DNA of 64,000 nt, taken from NCBI GenBank assembly GCA_002292325.1, contig DBBR01000033.1, positions 24,924 to 88,923 of the forward strand. Direction: 5' to 3'. Made by a program: the position numbers and the translations under genes. How positions within the stretch are numbered: position 1 is the stretch's first letter; each line of letters starts with the position of its first letter. The notes below the pieces were generated by a model. That model searched no databases. It was not told where the DNA came from and saw only the letters and a list, made by a program, of their open reading frames with translations. Below, one piece after another: positions 34,174 through 43,929 of the stretch. Source of the DNA: Flavobacteriales bacterium UBA979 (GTDB lineage Bacteria > Bacteroidota > Bacteroidia > Flavobacteriales_D > Sanyastnellaceae).

Positions 34174-36480
34174 TTAGTGAATGATGATGGTTCGGGCTAC
34201 GGATGCGTCTTCTTTACGGACAAGAACATGGTATGATCCGGTCGGCAGATCAAGCGTACACTCTGAGCCAGTTCCCTTTTGGAGCATTTGACCAGAGGAA
34301 CTTAGAACACGCCAATCCAATGCCATTGGGAACTCAATTTGACACGGTCGATTGCAAGGGTTGACGGCATTCCAGGCTTCCAAGCTAATTCCGGAAGTTG
34401 GATCGATGGGAGAGACCAAACCATTTGACGCGTTGGGAGTCGGGCTGTTTCCGCTGTTTTCGTGAAACCACATCCAATCTTCAGCGCCATCGGTCGAGCG
34501 CCCCCAGCTTGCGTCTTCTGGCGCACTTGACCAATTGACATCATCGATAATGCGCCAAGCGCCATCCTCGAGATTCATGATGTACAATTCGTCCCCACTG
34601 CCATTCAGTGTAAAAGAGGAGTGCAACGGACCGATTGGGGTGGCATCATCACACCAAATTAGGAGGTGTTGTCCAGGATCCAAGGTTACGTCAGGTAACG
34701 GCCAACGAGCAGGCTCCATGAGCCGGTTGGTGATGAAATAGTTTCCGACGTTCATCGGCGTATTGCTATGGTTCAATAGTTCCACCCAATCTCCATAAGA
34801 TCCGGTTGCATCCGCAATGAAGGAGGTGTTTACAGGCATGACCTCATTGATCAAAAGTGGAATCGATGATCCGGTATTCCATATACGTTGGGATTCACAT
34901 GGCGATGTGTAGGGTTCTCCTGCGGGATTGGTATAGGCAACCCTCCAATGCACATCCGAACCGTTATTCAAGGGGATTGAAATGCCCCATTCATGACCAT
35001 GATCGTTCATTCCAACGAATCCAAGGGCGTGCTCGCTGTTGGCACCGTCAACATCTAACTCGAGATCAAGGTCCCATGAGTTGATGTCCGAATTTTCAGG
35101 AATCCAGCACTTCACATGGATGGAATCATCTGTACGCGGACCTTCAGCCCAACATTGGATGAGAGGAAAAGCAGATGTCCCATCATCCAACTGAATGTCA
35201 GCCCAAAATTGCCGAGATGCTGCATAACCATTGATCGAATGGGCAACATGTCCTCCCCAGGGCTCGTTCATGGACTCCATGAAGTCCTGGGCACTGAATG
35301 AATAGCTCAAAGGATAGTACGTGTCGTTGTCAATGTGGGGCTCCAAGAGGCTCACGAGCCAAGTTCCGCGTTGATCGATCCAATCTTCCGTGAAGTAATT
35401 ATCCATCCACCACTGGATGTACCAAGAAAAACGATCCCGGTAATGTGGAATCTGCAGCAAACGGCTGTACAAAGGTCTGTCGTTTTCGGTGGTCCAAGCG
35501 TACAGGTCCTGGCTGGTCCATTCTCCAAACCATTGAATTCCCATGGTGTTGTCCATGTCATATGGAATGTACATCAAGCGGTGATCAGTGGCTCGTTGGT
35601 AGAGGTAAAAATTGTTTCGGTTTCCAATGTAATTGTCCCAATGGCCCAAGAGTATTTCACCTGCAGCTACTTTGAGGTAGGCATCGACATCGAAGACCCT
35701 TTCTAGGGCACACGGAAGGTCATCCAATGAAGTGTTATTCAATGCATCAATGAATTCTGCCAAGGCGGTGTAGTCATCCGCCAACTCATTGGTTTTCAAT
35801 TCATATACACGTTGATTCGACCAGCTTGGGGTGAATTTATAGGCATCGGGGTTGTTGCTTATGAAATTTAAACTTGCCGGATACGTGCATTTCCACAAGT
35901 TGCCATGTGCATGCTCAAATCGCTCGTCCAGCCATTCACCATCGATGTGCTCGATGTTGGCATACACACCGTAGAATGAGCCGTTGATGTAAAGGTTTAT
36001 ATGTTGAGTTCGAGAGACGGGTACTCCAGCATCCCTCAAACATTCCCACGAAAGCCGAGACCTTAGGACACTTGGATCATTGTGTTCACCGTTTAAATTC
36101 ATCTTGCTCAATCCGTTCCATTTCTGGTCTTCGGTGAACGTATTGAACGAGATCTTAAAGGATTTTTTTGGAGCAGCTCTTGATGTATTTCCTCTTAATC
36201 GAAAGCCGACATTGGTCAAGGTATCCGATCCGGCTAAGCTGGCAAAAACAAACGTTGCGGGGTGCTCAACATTGGAATACCAATTTTCCTCTTGAAACAT
36301 CCAATCAATTGCATCTCCGCACTCAATGTAAATTGAGGGAATTTCTTCACTGATATAAGCAGGGCCATCGTCAGGATGGACCAGGATGCCTAAATCTTGG
36401 GCCTTCGATGGCAAGCAGGATAAGACCGCCATGATCCCCATGATGCCGTGAGTCTTTCGAAACTTATGATTCAATTTCAT
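34174..36480 (-). CDS. Secreted CotH-kinase-family protein with lamin-tail domain and T9SS-like tail
   Basis: A 768-residue exported protein. A signal peptide ends near SKAQ (residues about 1-27). CotH features: VGFRLRGNTSR and PKKSFKISFN, LYINGSFYGVYANIEHID, and the catalytic-type IPYDMDNTMG. A lamin-tail domain follows at about 565-665 (LLINEVMPVNTSF, GDWVELLNHSNTPMNVGNY, DPGQHLLIWCDD). The tail after about 695 resembles a T9SS type A domain (WRVLSSSGQMLQKG, LPTGSYHVLVRKED). CotH proteins are protein kinases in spore coats; the role of secreted Bacteroidota forms is not known. ATG 36480 is preferred over 36537, which lies deeper in the upstream regulator gene and puts 19 residues before the signal peptide. 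Confidence 0.82.
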   Translation of the reverse strand: MKLNHKFRKTHGIMGIMAVLSCLPSKAQDLGILVHPDDGPAYISEEIPSIYIECGDAIDWMFQEENWYSNVEHPATFVFASLAGSDTLTNVGFRLRGNTSRAAPKKSFKISFNTFTEDQKWNGLSKMNLNGEHNDPSVLRSRLSWECLRDAGVPVSRTQHINLYINGSFYGVYANIEHIDGEWLDERFEHAHGNLWKCTYPASLNFISNNPDAYKFTPSWSNQRVYELKTNELADDYTALAEFIDALNNTSLDDLPCALERVFDVDAYLKVAAGEILLGHWDNYIGNRNNFYLYQRATDHRLMYIPYDMDNTMGIQWFGEWTSQDLYAWTTENDRPLYSRLLQIPHYRDRFSWYIQWWMDNYFTEDWIDQRGTWLVSLLEPHIDNDTYYPLSYSFSAQDFMESMNEPWGGHVAHSINGYAASRQFWADIQLDDGTSAFPLIQCWAEGPRTDDSIHVKCWIPENSDINSWDLDLELDVDGANSEHALGFVGMNDHGHEWGISIPLNNGSDVHWRVAYTNPAGEPYTSPCESQRIWNTGSSIPLLINEVMPVNTSFIADATGSYGDWVELLNHSNTPMNVGNYFITNRLMEPARWPLPDVTLDPGQHLLIWCDDATPIGPLHSSFTLNGSGDELYIMNLEDGAWRIIDDVNWSSAPEDASWGRSTDGAEDWMWFHENSGNSPTPNASNGLVSPIDPTSGISLEAWNAVNPCNRPCQIEFPMALDWRVLSSSGQMLQKGTGSECTLDLPTGSYHVLVRKEDASVARTIIIH

Positions 36481-37171
36481 CGCGATTGAAACTGAATAAT
36501 TGGGCCGGTTTGTGCATGACACCTTGTTGTTTTTCATCCAAAGGAATCACGTGATTCATCTTTTTGACATTCTTGCGGAAGTTTCTTTTGTCAAATTTCT
36601 TTTCAAGAACCACTTCGTACAAACCTTGTAATTGACTCAAAGTGAATTTTTTAGGCAACAATTCAAAACTGATGTGTTGACTTTCTAATTGACTTTGCAA
36701 GGCATCCATGGCTCCTGAGAGAATTTCGTTGTGATCAAATGCCAATGGCCCAACTTTTTGCAGATCTACCCATTGCACGCTACCTGCAAAAGAGGCTGGT
36801 TTGGGGTTGAACTCATGCAAACTAACCAAACCGAAGTATCCAACGGTGACCACACGCTGTTCCGGTTGAGTTCGAACAGAACGGAGCCAGGATCGATCTT
36901 TCAAATCTTTGACCCGATCTGGATCACCGAAAGTTTGAAACTGTTTCAAATAGACGCCTCTGAGTTGTGTTAACTCGAACAATACTCGCTCGGCAGCTTC
37001 TTCGAGTCCTTCATCCAGCAGAATGAGATCGCCGGGCAATTGGGACATGGGCTGTGAGCTGTGGTCTTCTTTTGTCTCTTTTTGGTTGATTAACAAGACT
37101 TTTAGTCCCGTGTCATTGTACCCAAATACAACGCAGTCAACAGACAGGTGGAGTGGATCATTCGTAACCAT
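36464..37171 (-). CDS. Nudix-domain transcriptional regulator (NrtR/AraR-like)
   Basis: A 235-residue DNA-binding regulator. Residues 1-150 are a Nudix-like domain whose box (47-70, GDLILLDEGLEEAAERVL) lacks the REXXEE metal-binding core, so it should sense a ligand and not hydrolyse it. Residues about 165-235 form a winged helix-turn-helix (LLPKKFTLSQLQGLYEVVLE, KRNFRKNV). Family members in Bacteroidota control NAD or sugar catabolism genes; AraR-type members respond to sugars. Here it lies between the amylase unit and the divergent pfkA-mapA operon, with a palindrome in its promoter region. It is probably the regulator of the locus. Its stop overlaps the CotH gene start by 17 nt. Confidence 0.87.
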   Translation of the reverse strand: MVTNDPLHLSVDCVVFGYNDTGLKVLLINQKETKEDHSSQPMSQLPGDLILLDEGLEEAAERVLFELTQLRGVYLKQFQTFGDPDRVKDLKDRSWLRSVRTQPEQRVVTVGYFGLVSLHEFNPKPASFAGSVQWVDLQKVGPLAFDHNEILSGAMDALQSQLESQHISFELLPKKFTLSQLQGLYEVVLEKKFDKRNFRKNVKKMNHVIPLDEKQQGVMHKPAQLFSFNRDEIES

Positions 37172-37204
37172 AGTGTCAAAAATACAATAATTGACGTCAC
37201 TTTA

Positions 37205-37225
37205 TAAGTGTAGGATATACACTTA
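37205..37225. promoter_or_regulatory. Perfect palindrome: likely operator of the Nudix regulator
   Basis: Perfect 8-bp arms TAAGTGTA and TACACTTA are separated by 5 bp (GGATA), giving a 21-bp site. It lies in the 132-bp region between the divergent regulator and pfkA genes, directly upstream of the pfkA -33 element. The size and place suit a homodimeric wHTH regulator acting on both promoters. Confidence 0.65.
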
Positions 37226-37226
37226 G

Positions 37227-37259
37227 TTTGTGAATGTGGTTTCATTGGTCTTATCTTCG
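37227..37259 (+). promoter_or_regulatory. Promoter of the pfkA-gap-mapA operon
   Basis: A -33 TTTG (37227-37230) and -7 TATCTTCG (37252-37259, 7 of 8 to TAnnTTTG) are separated by 21 bp, within the Bacteroidota range. It would start transcription near 37266, giving a ~38-nt leader to the ATG at 37304. This supports that start over the ATG at 37271. The palindrome sits just upstream of the -33, a position that suits activation. Confidence 0.5.
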
Positions 37260-37303
37260 CGTCCGTTCCAATGAAGAATGAAAGACAGATTCACATTGAA
37301 TAC

Positions 37304-38275
37304 ATGAAAAAAATAGCAGTTTTGACATCTGGAGGAGATGCTCCAGGGATGAATGCAGCCATTCGTGCGGTAGTTCGAACGGCCGTGTACCATGGATGCG
37401 AAGCGGTAGGTGTCTTTCAAGGATATCAAGGACTCATAGATGGAGATTTCAAGCGCCTGCATGTGCGCTCGGTTGCGAAGATTTTGGGCCGTGGAGGTAC
37501 GATTTTGAAATCTGCCCGGTGCGAAGAGTTTCGTTCAGTCGAAGGAAGGAGGAATGCTCATCAAGCGCTTTTGGAACATGAGGTGGATGCACTGGTGGTA
37601 ATTGGTGGCAATGGTACCTTTGAAGGTGCCATGCACTTTTCAAAGGAGACAGGGTTTCCCGTGATTGGCTTGCCTGGAACAATTGACAACGATTTATCGG
37701 GATCTGATTTCACCATTGGCTTCGATACGGCGACCAATACCGTAGTTGAAGCGGTGGATAAAATTCGGGACACAGCGGACAGCCATAATCGATTATTCTT
37801 TGTTGAAGTGATGGGACGTGACAGTGGATTCATCGCATTGCATAGCGGCATCGCAACGGGCGCTGTGGCCGTGATGACCCCGGAATCGGGCATTTCCATT
37901 GAAGACCTTGTAGGGATTCTCAATAATGGGCAGGCCTCAAACAAAACGTCGAGTATTGTCATCGTGGCAGAGGGTCATCCAGAAGGAGGGGCCTTCGAAA
38001 TCGCGAAAAAGGTACACGCGATCGACAACAAATATGAGACGCGAATTACGGTGCTCGGGCACCTGCAGCGAGGCGGAGATCCGAGCTGCGCAGATCGGGT
38101 TCTTGCTTCTCGATTGGGTGTCGCCGCCGTCGAAGGTCTGTTATCAGGCAAACGAAATGTAATGGCCGGCGTTGTAAACGATCGACTCGTCTATTTCCCG
38201 TTTGAAGAAGTCATTGAGAATAAATCGGCCTCCTTAGAAGATGAGGTGCGAATCGCGAAAATATTGTCTATTTAA
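37304..38275 (+). CDS. pfkA: 6-phosphofructokinase PfkA
   Basis: A 323-residue cytoplasmic enzyme that phosphorylates fructose-6-phosphate in glycolysis. Motifs: LTSGGDAPGMNAAIR (7-21), GGNGTFEGA (101-109), GLPGTIDNDLSGSDFTIGF (122-140) with the catalytic Asp, and VEVMGRDSGF (167-176). Residue 103 is Asn where bacterial PfkA usually has the Mg-ATP-contacting Asp. Gly at 104 argues for ATP and against PPi as donor. ATG 37304 is chosen by homology to the MKKIAVLTSGGD start and by promoter spacing. First gene of the rightward operon, 21 bp before gap. A glycolytic gene inside a maltodextrin operon suggests sugar-induced lower glycolysis. Confidence 0.94.
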   Translation: MKKIAVLTSGGDAPGMNAAIRAVVRTAVYHGCEAVGVFQGYQGLIDGDFKRLHVRSVAKILGRGGTILKSARCEEFRSVEGRRNAHQALLEHEVDALVVIGGNGTFEGAMHFSKETGFPVIGLPGTIDNDLSGSDFTIGFDTATNTVVEAVDKIRDTADSHNRLFFVEVMGRDSGFIALHSGIATGAVAVMTPESGISIEDLVGILNNGQASNKTSSIVIVAEGHPEGGAFEIAKKVHAIDNKYETRITVLGHLQRGGDPSCADRVLASRLGVAAVEGLLSGKRNVMAGVVNDRLVYFPFEEVIENKSASLEDEVRIAKILSI

Positions 38276-39280
<1,005 letters not shown>

Positions 39281-39326
39281 TGCCACTGAATTGTTTTGAT
39301 TTCCCTTCACCAATAACGGAGATGTT

Positions 39327-40187
39327 TTGAAAATTTTAGTAGCAGATAGTGGCTCCACGAAGTGCGATTGGATGGTCATGGATGAGCATGGACTGGCGGA
39401 AGCTGAATTCCATACGATGGGATTCAATCCATACTTTCACAGTGCCGACCTCGTAGAAGAAAAAATGCGGGAGTCCGTTGAGGCCACGTCGATGGCGAAA
39501 GAGATTTCTAAAGTGTATTTCTATGGTGCCGGGAGCAGTTCTGAACCGCTCTGCGCCGTCATTAAGGAGGGACTAGAAAGGATCTTCGTGCATGCGGACG
39601 TTCATGTTGGCCATGACCTTGATGGTGCAGCATACAGCACATATTCCGGTGAACCGGCCATCACCTGCATCATCGGAACGGGGTCGAACTCGTGTTTTTT
39701 TGACGGAGAGGTGACCAGTGAGAAAGTTCCTGCGTTGGCCTACATACTAGGGGATGAGGCCAGCGGATCTTGGTTTGGTAAGCGACTGCTGGCCTTGCAT
39801 CTATATCATAAGTTAGATCCAGTGGTTCAGGCTGATTTCAATGCTACGTTTGGTTTTTCCAAAGATGATATCGTGAACCGTGTGTATCAAGAACCCAATG
39901 CGAATGTGTTTCTTGCCTCTTTCATGACGTTTCTCGGCAGACACCAGGAAGTAGCCCAAGTGATTTCATTGCTTGAAGAGGGTTTCCAATCATTCGTAGA
40001 TGTGCACGTTAAATGCTACGAAAATTACAAGGAAGTTCCTGTACATTTTGTCGGTTCTGTTGCGTATCACTTTCAAAATGTTTTGCGTCATGTGTGTGAG
40101 CGAGAGGGAATTATCGTTGGAAAAATAATCAAACGGCCGATAGATGGTTTGGCAGCTTATCACGTAAAGTATATCCTAAACGATTGA
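39327..40187 (+). CDS. BadF/BadG-family sugar kinase (GlcNAc-kinase-like; possible glucokinase)
   Basis: A 286-residue kinase of the actin-like ATPase fold. Phosphate 1 motif ADSGSTKCDW (5-14), phosphate 2 region TCIIGTGSNSCFF (about 112-124), and LGDEASGSWFGKRLL following. The family in Bacteroidota is usually named N-acetylglucosamine kinase-like. In this operon the neighbouring maltose phosphorylase releases free glucose, and no other glucokinase is near, so glucose is a likely substrate (inference). Start codon is TTG (39327); no in-frame ATG is available upstream. It follows gap by 46 bp and precedes pgmB by 4 bp. Confidence 0.82.
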   Translation: MKILVADSGSTKCDWMVMDEHGLAEAEFHTMGFNPYFHSADLVEEKMRESVEATSMAKEISKVYFYGAGSSSEPLCAVIKEGLERIFVHADVHVGHDLDGAAYSTYSGEPAITCIIGTGSNSCFFDGEVTSEKVPALAYILGDEASGSWFGKRLLALHLYHKLDPVVQADFNATFGFSKDDIVNRVYQEPNANVFLASFMTFLGRHQEVAQVISLLEEGFQSFVDVHVKCYENYKEVPVHFVGSVAYHFQNVLRHVCEREGIIVGKIIKRPIDGLAAYHVKYILND

Positions 40188-40191
40188 TAAA

Positions 40192-40848
40192 ATGGTGTTT
40201 AAGGCTTGTATTTTTGATTTAGATGGGGTCATTGTAGATACGGCAGCACATCATTTTGTGGCCTGGAGTCGGCTTGCTGAGGAGTTGGGTGTGCCGTTCA
40301 GTCATGAAGACAATGAACAGCTCAAAGGAGTTTCCCGTGTCGACAGTTTAGAATACCTGCTTAATAAAGGGGGCTTGATGCTAGATCCTGCGACGAAATT
40401 GAAACTCATGTATCGAAAAAATGCGCACTATTTGGAATTAGCACGCAATACTGAACCGGCGGATGCTTTGCCAGGCGTGCGCAGCCTTTTAATTGAATTG
40501 AGGTCCCAAGGCATTAAGGTGGCTCTGGGTTCGTCTTCCAAAAATGCTACGATGATTTTAGAGCGACTCGATTTACTTGAAGCATTTGATACGCTTGTAG
40601 ATGGGAATCATATCACGTTGTCTAAGCCTGACCCTGAAGTCTTTCTCATGGGAGCAAAGGCTCTTGGCATCCACCCAGCTGAATGTCTGGTGTTCGAGGA
40701 CGCTCAAGCGGGTATTGATGCAGCACTTGCTGGTGGGTTTCCGGTAGTTGGCATAGGACAAGTTTCGGAATTATCCCGAGCCAAGGTCGTCATACCTGGT
40801 TTTTCGAATTATAAATGGAGCGATGTCCTGCGAGAATTAGAGGCTTAA
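40192..40848 (+). CDS. pgmB: Beta-phosphoglucomutase
   Basis: A 218-residue HAD-family enzyme that converts beta-glucose-1-phosphate to glucose-6-phosphate. HAD motif I FDLDGVIVDT with nucleophile D9 and acid/base D11; cap-domain residues AHHFVAW and LKGVSRVDSLE, typical of beta-PGM; motif II GSSSKN; Lys in LSKPDPEVF; and motif IV FEDAQAGIDAA. Immediately upstream of maltose phosphorylase (9 bp), the standard pairing, since GH65 phosphorylases make the beta anomer. Confidence 0.94.
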   Translation: MVFKACIFDLDGVIVDTAAHHFVAWSRLAEELGVPFSHEDNEQLKGVSRVDSLEYLLNKGGLMLDPATKLKLMYRKNAHYLELARNTEPADALPGVRSLLIELRSQGIKVALGSSSKNATMILERLDLLEAFDTLVDGNHITLSKPDPEVFLMGAKALGIHPAECLVFEDAQAGIDAALAGGFPVVGIGQVSELSRAKVVIPGFSNYKWSDVLRELEA

Positions 40849-40857
40849 TTTTGAGGC

Positions 40858-43158
40858 ATGTCAGGCATCATTGATTCTTGGAATTTGGGCTGCAGTGATT
40901 GGAATCATGGCAGGGACATCAAATCCTTCGAATCCATCCTATCCATCGGCAATGGCAGAATTGGACAGCGAGCCAACTTTGAAGAAGGTTATTCAGGGTC
41001 TTCATTGAAGGGGTCTTACCTCGGTGGAGTCTATTATCCTGACAAGACCAAAGTAGGCTGGTGGAAGAATGGCTATCCAGAATTCTTCGCCAAAGTGCTG
41101 AATTCAACAAATTGGATCGACATCGAGGTGCTGGTAAATGGAGAGAAGTTGGATTTGAATGCCGCCCAATCGGTGACTCGTTTTCATTGGGGAATGAACA
41201 TGAAGGAAGGGGTGCTAAATCGCGAATTCGAGGCCGTTATGGCGAACGGTTCTTCTGTTTCTGTTCGAGCTGAACGTTTCTGTTCTATGGCACAGCCAGA
41301 GTTGGGATGTTTGCGCTATGCAGTCCAAGCACAACAGTGTTCAGTTGAAGTGTTGTCGAGTCTGGATGCGGATGTAAAAAATGAAGATTCCAATTGGGAT
41401 GACCAATTTTGGAAAGTTTCGGAGGTAAAGACGGGGGGAGAGGGAGCGGCCTCAATCGAATCAACTACACTAAAAACGGAATTCGGCGCGTGCTTTTCGA
41501 TGTGCACGAATGCAAGGATTCTGTCCAGCGATGGCAAGAATTCGCCTCTAACTCCTGATCAACCGTATAAATCGCCGATGAAAGTCGGATATGCCTTTAA
41601 GCATGCGATGAAGGATGGGGAATGGCTAGTTGTAGAGAAATATGTAGGCATAACAACCACTGTCCGCCACCCTCGTTCTTCGCTTCGTGAATTATCTCAG
41701 CAACACGCCTCGCGAGCGCTCAAGAGTGGTTGGGAATTAAATCGTCAAGAGCATGCAGATGCTTGGACATCGATATGGGATCAGGCCGATATTGTTATTG
41801 AAGGTGATGTCGCTTCGCAGCAAGCCATTCGTTTCAACATTTTTCAGCTTAATCAAACGTACCGGGGCGATGATCCGCGTCTCAACATAGGCCCCAAAGG
41901 ATTTACAGGAGAAAAATATGGTGGAGCGAGTTACTGGGATACCGAAGCATATTGTCTGCCTTTTTATTTGGCAGGTCATTCAGCAAAGGTGGCGAAGCAA
42001 TTATTACTCTACCGCTATCATCATTTGGATAAGGCAATTGAAAACGCTGCGAAACTAGGTTTTGATGGAGGTGCGGCATTGTACCCTATGGTGACAATGA
42101 ATGGAGAGGAATGCCACAATGAGTGGGAAATTACATTCGAGGAGATTCATCGCAATGGAGCCATGTCTTTTGCGATTTGGAATTATGTGAATTACACAGG
42201 AGACCAAGATTATTTGCGTACTCATGGTTTTGCGGTGTTACTTGGCGTTGCTCGTTTTTGGCAACAGCGCGTTCAATGGTCCGAACACCGGGGAGCTTTC
42301 GTCATGCTCGGCGTCACTGGACCCAATGAATACGAGAACAACGTAAACAACAATTGGTACACCAATTACATCGCTGCCTGGTGCATGCGGTATGCCCGTG
42401 ACGTTGGCTTTTGGATCAAAACCAATCATTCGGAAGATTGGGAAAGTCTAACGAAAGAATATGCCATCGATGAAGCACAGGTCTTCGAAGATTGGCAGTC
42501 AATTCCGGAAAAGATATATTTCCCGACCATACCTGATACTCGGATCTTTCTTCAGCAAGATGGTTTTCTCGATAAGGAACAGCTTACAGTCGGAGACTTG
42601 CCAGATTCTCAGCGCCCAATCAATCAGAAGTGGAGTTGGGATCGCATTTTGCGATCGGTCTTTATCAAACAGGCTGATGTTCTGCAAGGAATCTATTTCT
42701 TTGGAAGAGACTTCAATTTGGAAACGCAAGCTGAGAACTATGACTATTACGAGCCAAAAACAGTTCATGAGTCCAGTTTGTCTCCTTGCGTTCATGCTAT
42801 TTTAGCGGCTCGACTTGGCCGCATGAACGATGCCTACGGCCATTATTTACGGACATCACGACTCGATTTAGACGACTACAACAAAGAAGTTCACGAAGGA
42901 CTGCATATCACATCGATGGCGGGTACTTGGTTATCGGTGGTGGAAGGGTTTGGAGGCTTTTTGGTCAATGGCGGCAAGCCTCATTTTAGCGGCCAATTGC
43001 CTGTAGCTTGGACTGGACTAACATTCAAGGTGAATTTTCGGAGCAGGCTATTGGAAGTGGCCATATCCAATGAAGGAACCAACGTAAAGTTGTGCACTGG
43101 GGAGCCGCTTGAAGTTGTAATCAACGGCAAGGACACCCTTTTGCGCCCTTGCCATTGA
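40858..43158 (+). CDS. mapA: GH65 maltose phosphorylase
   Basis: A 766-residue cytoplasmic inverting phosphorylase that splits maltose with phosphate to glucose and beta-glucose-1-phosphate. An N-terminal beta-sandwich (about 1-300) is followed by an (alpha/alpha)6 barrel. Substrate loop YWDTEAYCLPFY (359-370), GEECHNEWEITFEEIHRNG (416-434), and catalytic Glu E491 in GVTGPNEYENNVNNN. The TGPNEYENN form fits maltose rather than trehalose or kojibiose phosphorylases, but specificity is best settled by assay. No signal peptide. Last gene of the operon, convergent with the LTD protein gene (9 bp between stops). Confidence 0.93.
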   Translation: MSGIIDSWNLGCSDWNHGRDIKSFESILSIGNGRIGQRANFEEGYSGSSLKGSYLGGVYYPDKTKVGWWKNGYPEFFAKVLNSTNWIDIEVLVNGEKLDLNAAQSVTRFHWGMNMKEGVLNREFEAVMANGSSVSVRAERFCSMAQPELGCLRYAVQAQQCSVEVLSSLDADVKNEDSNWDDQFWKVSEVKTGGEGAASIESTTLKTEFGACFSMCTNARILSSDGKNSPLTPDQPYKSPMKVGYAFKHAMKDGEWLVVEKYVGITTTVRHPRSSLRELSQQHASRALKSGWELNRQEHADAWTSIWDQADIVIEGDVASQQAIRFNIFQLNQTYRGDDPRLNIGPKGFTGEKYGGASYWDTEAYCLPFYLAGHSAKVAKQLLLYRYHHLDKAIENAAKLGFDGGAALYPMVTMNGEECHNEWEITFEEIHRNGAMSFAIWNYVNYTGDQDYLRTHGFAVLLGVARFWQQRVQWSEHRGAFVMLGVTGPNEYENNVNNNWYTNYIAAWCMRYARDVGFWIKTNHSEDWESLTKEYAIDEAQVFEDWQSIPEKIYFPTIPDTRIFLQQDGFLDKEQLTVGDLPDSQRPINQKWSWDRILRSVFIKQADVLQGIYFFGRDFNLETQAENYDYYEPKTVHESSLSPCVHAILAARLGRMNDAYGHYLRTSRLDLDDYNKEVHEGLHITSMAGTWLSVVEGFGGFLVNGGKPHFSGQLPVAWTGLTFKVNFRSRLLEVAISNEGTNVKLCTGEPLEVVINGKDTLLRPCH

Positions 43159-43167
43159 TTTGGTGCT

Positions 43168-43851
43168 TTACTCGGGCTCACTGAGTCCCCACATGCTGTT
43201 TTCATTGCCAGGTGTACCTCCTGGTACAAGCGAATAGGTCCAAGAATCTGCTGCGCTGTTGGGAAGTCCGGGATCCATCCATTCAAGACTCGGGCCACTT
43301 CCATCCGGTTCAGAAACCCAGCCATCGTTGTCCTCGTAAGCAACTGAAGCGACGATTGAGCCGTCTGGAGCGTGTATTTCTATGGTTTCACCGGTGTTAT
43401 TCAGGCTCTCACCACTGTTCCACTGCCGTGCAAATGCCAGTGTCGGTAACAACATAGATAAAGAATCCAAGTTGCGAGCAACTGTAAAGTATCCCATGGT
43501 TGGCACTGTGTCGGATTCCTGAAATGTCACCTCGATGGCATTGCTCAAGCTCCATTGAGACAACGAAATGGGATAGGGATGGGGGTTGTACAATTCGAGA
43601 AATTCCCAGTCGCTGTCATTTCCTTGGGACGAATGGGGATTGTAGTGAATTTCGGAGATGTGCAGCAGCGGATAGGTTGAGGTAACGTTCTCACAACTGT
43701 CACCATAATGTATCAGCATGACCAATAGGTCGTCCAGATCCACAACAAAATCTCCATTAATGTCTGCCTGACAATTCGTTTGGCTCCATGTGCCGTTGGT
43801 CATTGCGATCATAGCAATCAGGGCGACCATTCCCATCATTTTTCTCCTCAT
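43168..43851 (-). CDS. Secreted lamin-tail-domain protein with dockerin-like EF-hand
   Basis: A 227-residue exported protein. The signal peptide ends near WSQ (about 24). Next is a calcium-binding loop of dockerin or EF-hand type: ADINGDFVVDLDDLLVMLIH (28-47) between two cysteines. A lamin-tail domain takes up about 60-220 (LHISEIHYNP, DWEFLELYNPHPYPISLSQW, GETIEIHAPDGSIVASVAY, GTPGNENSMWG). No T9SS C-terminal domain is seen. Function unknown. It may be the last gene of the leftward coaE-nfeD-xthA series (78 bp after xthA), or a separate unit. Confidence 0.75.
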   Translation of the reverse strand: MRRKMMGMVALIAMIAMTNGTWSQTNCQADINGDFVVDLDDLLVMLIHYGDSCENVTSTYPLLHISEIHYNPHSSQGNDSDWEFLELYNPHPYPISLSQWSLSNAIEVTFQESDTVPTMGYFTVARNLDSLSMLLPTLAFARQWNSGESLNNTGETIEIHAPDGSIVASVAYEDNDGWVSEPDGSGPSLEWMDPGLPNSAADSWTYSLVPGGTPGNENSMWGLSEPE

Positions 43852-43929
43852 GCGTTCTTTGATTATGGGTCAAAAGAACGGAGAATAAATTGATCAAATT
43901 ATCGGGAATTGCAATCGGAGGCCATCAAT

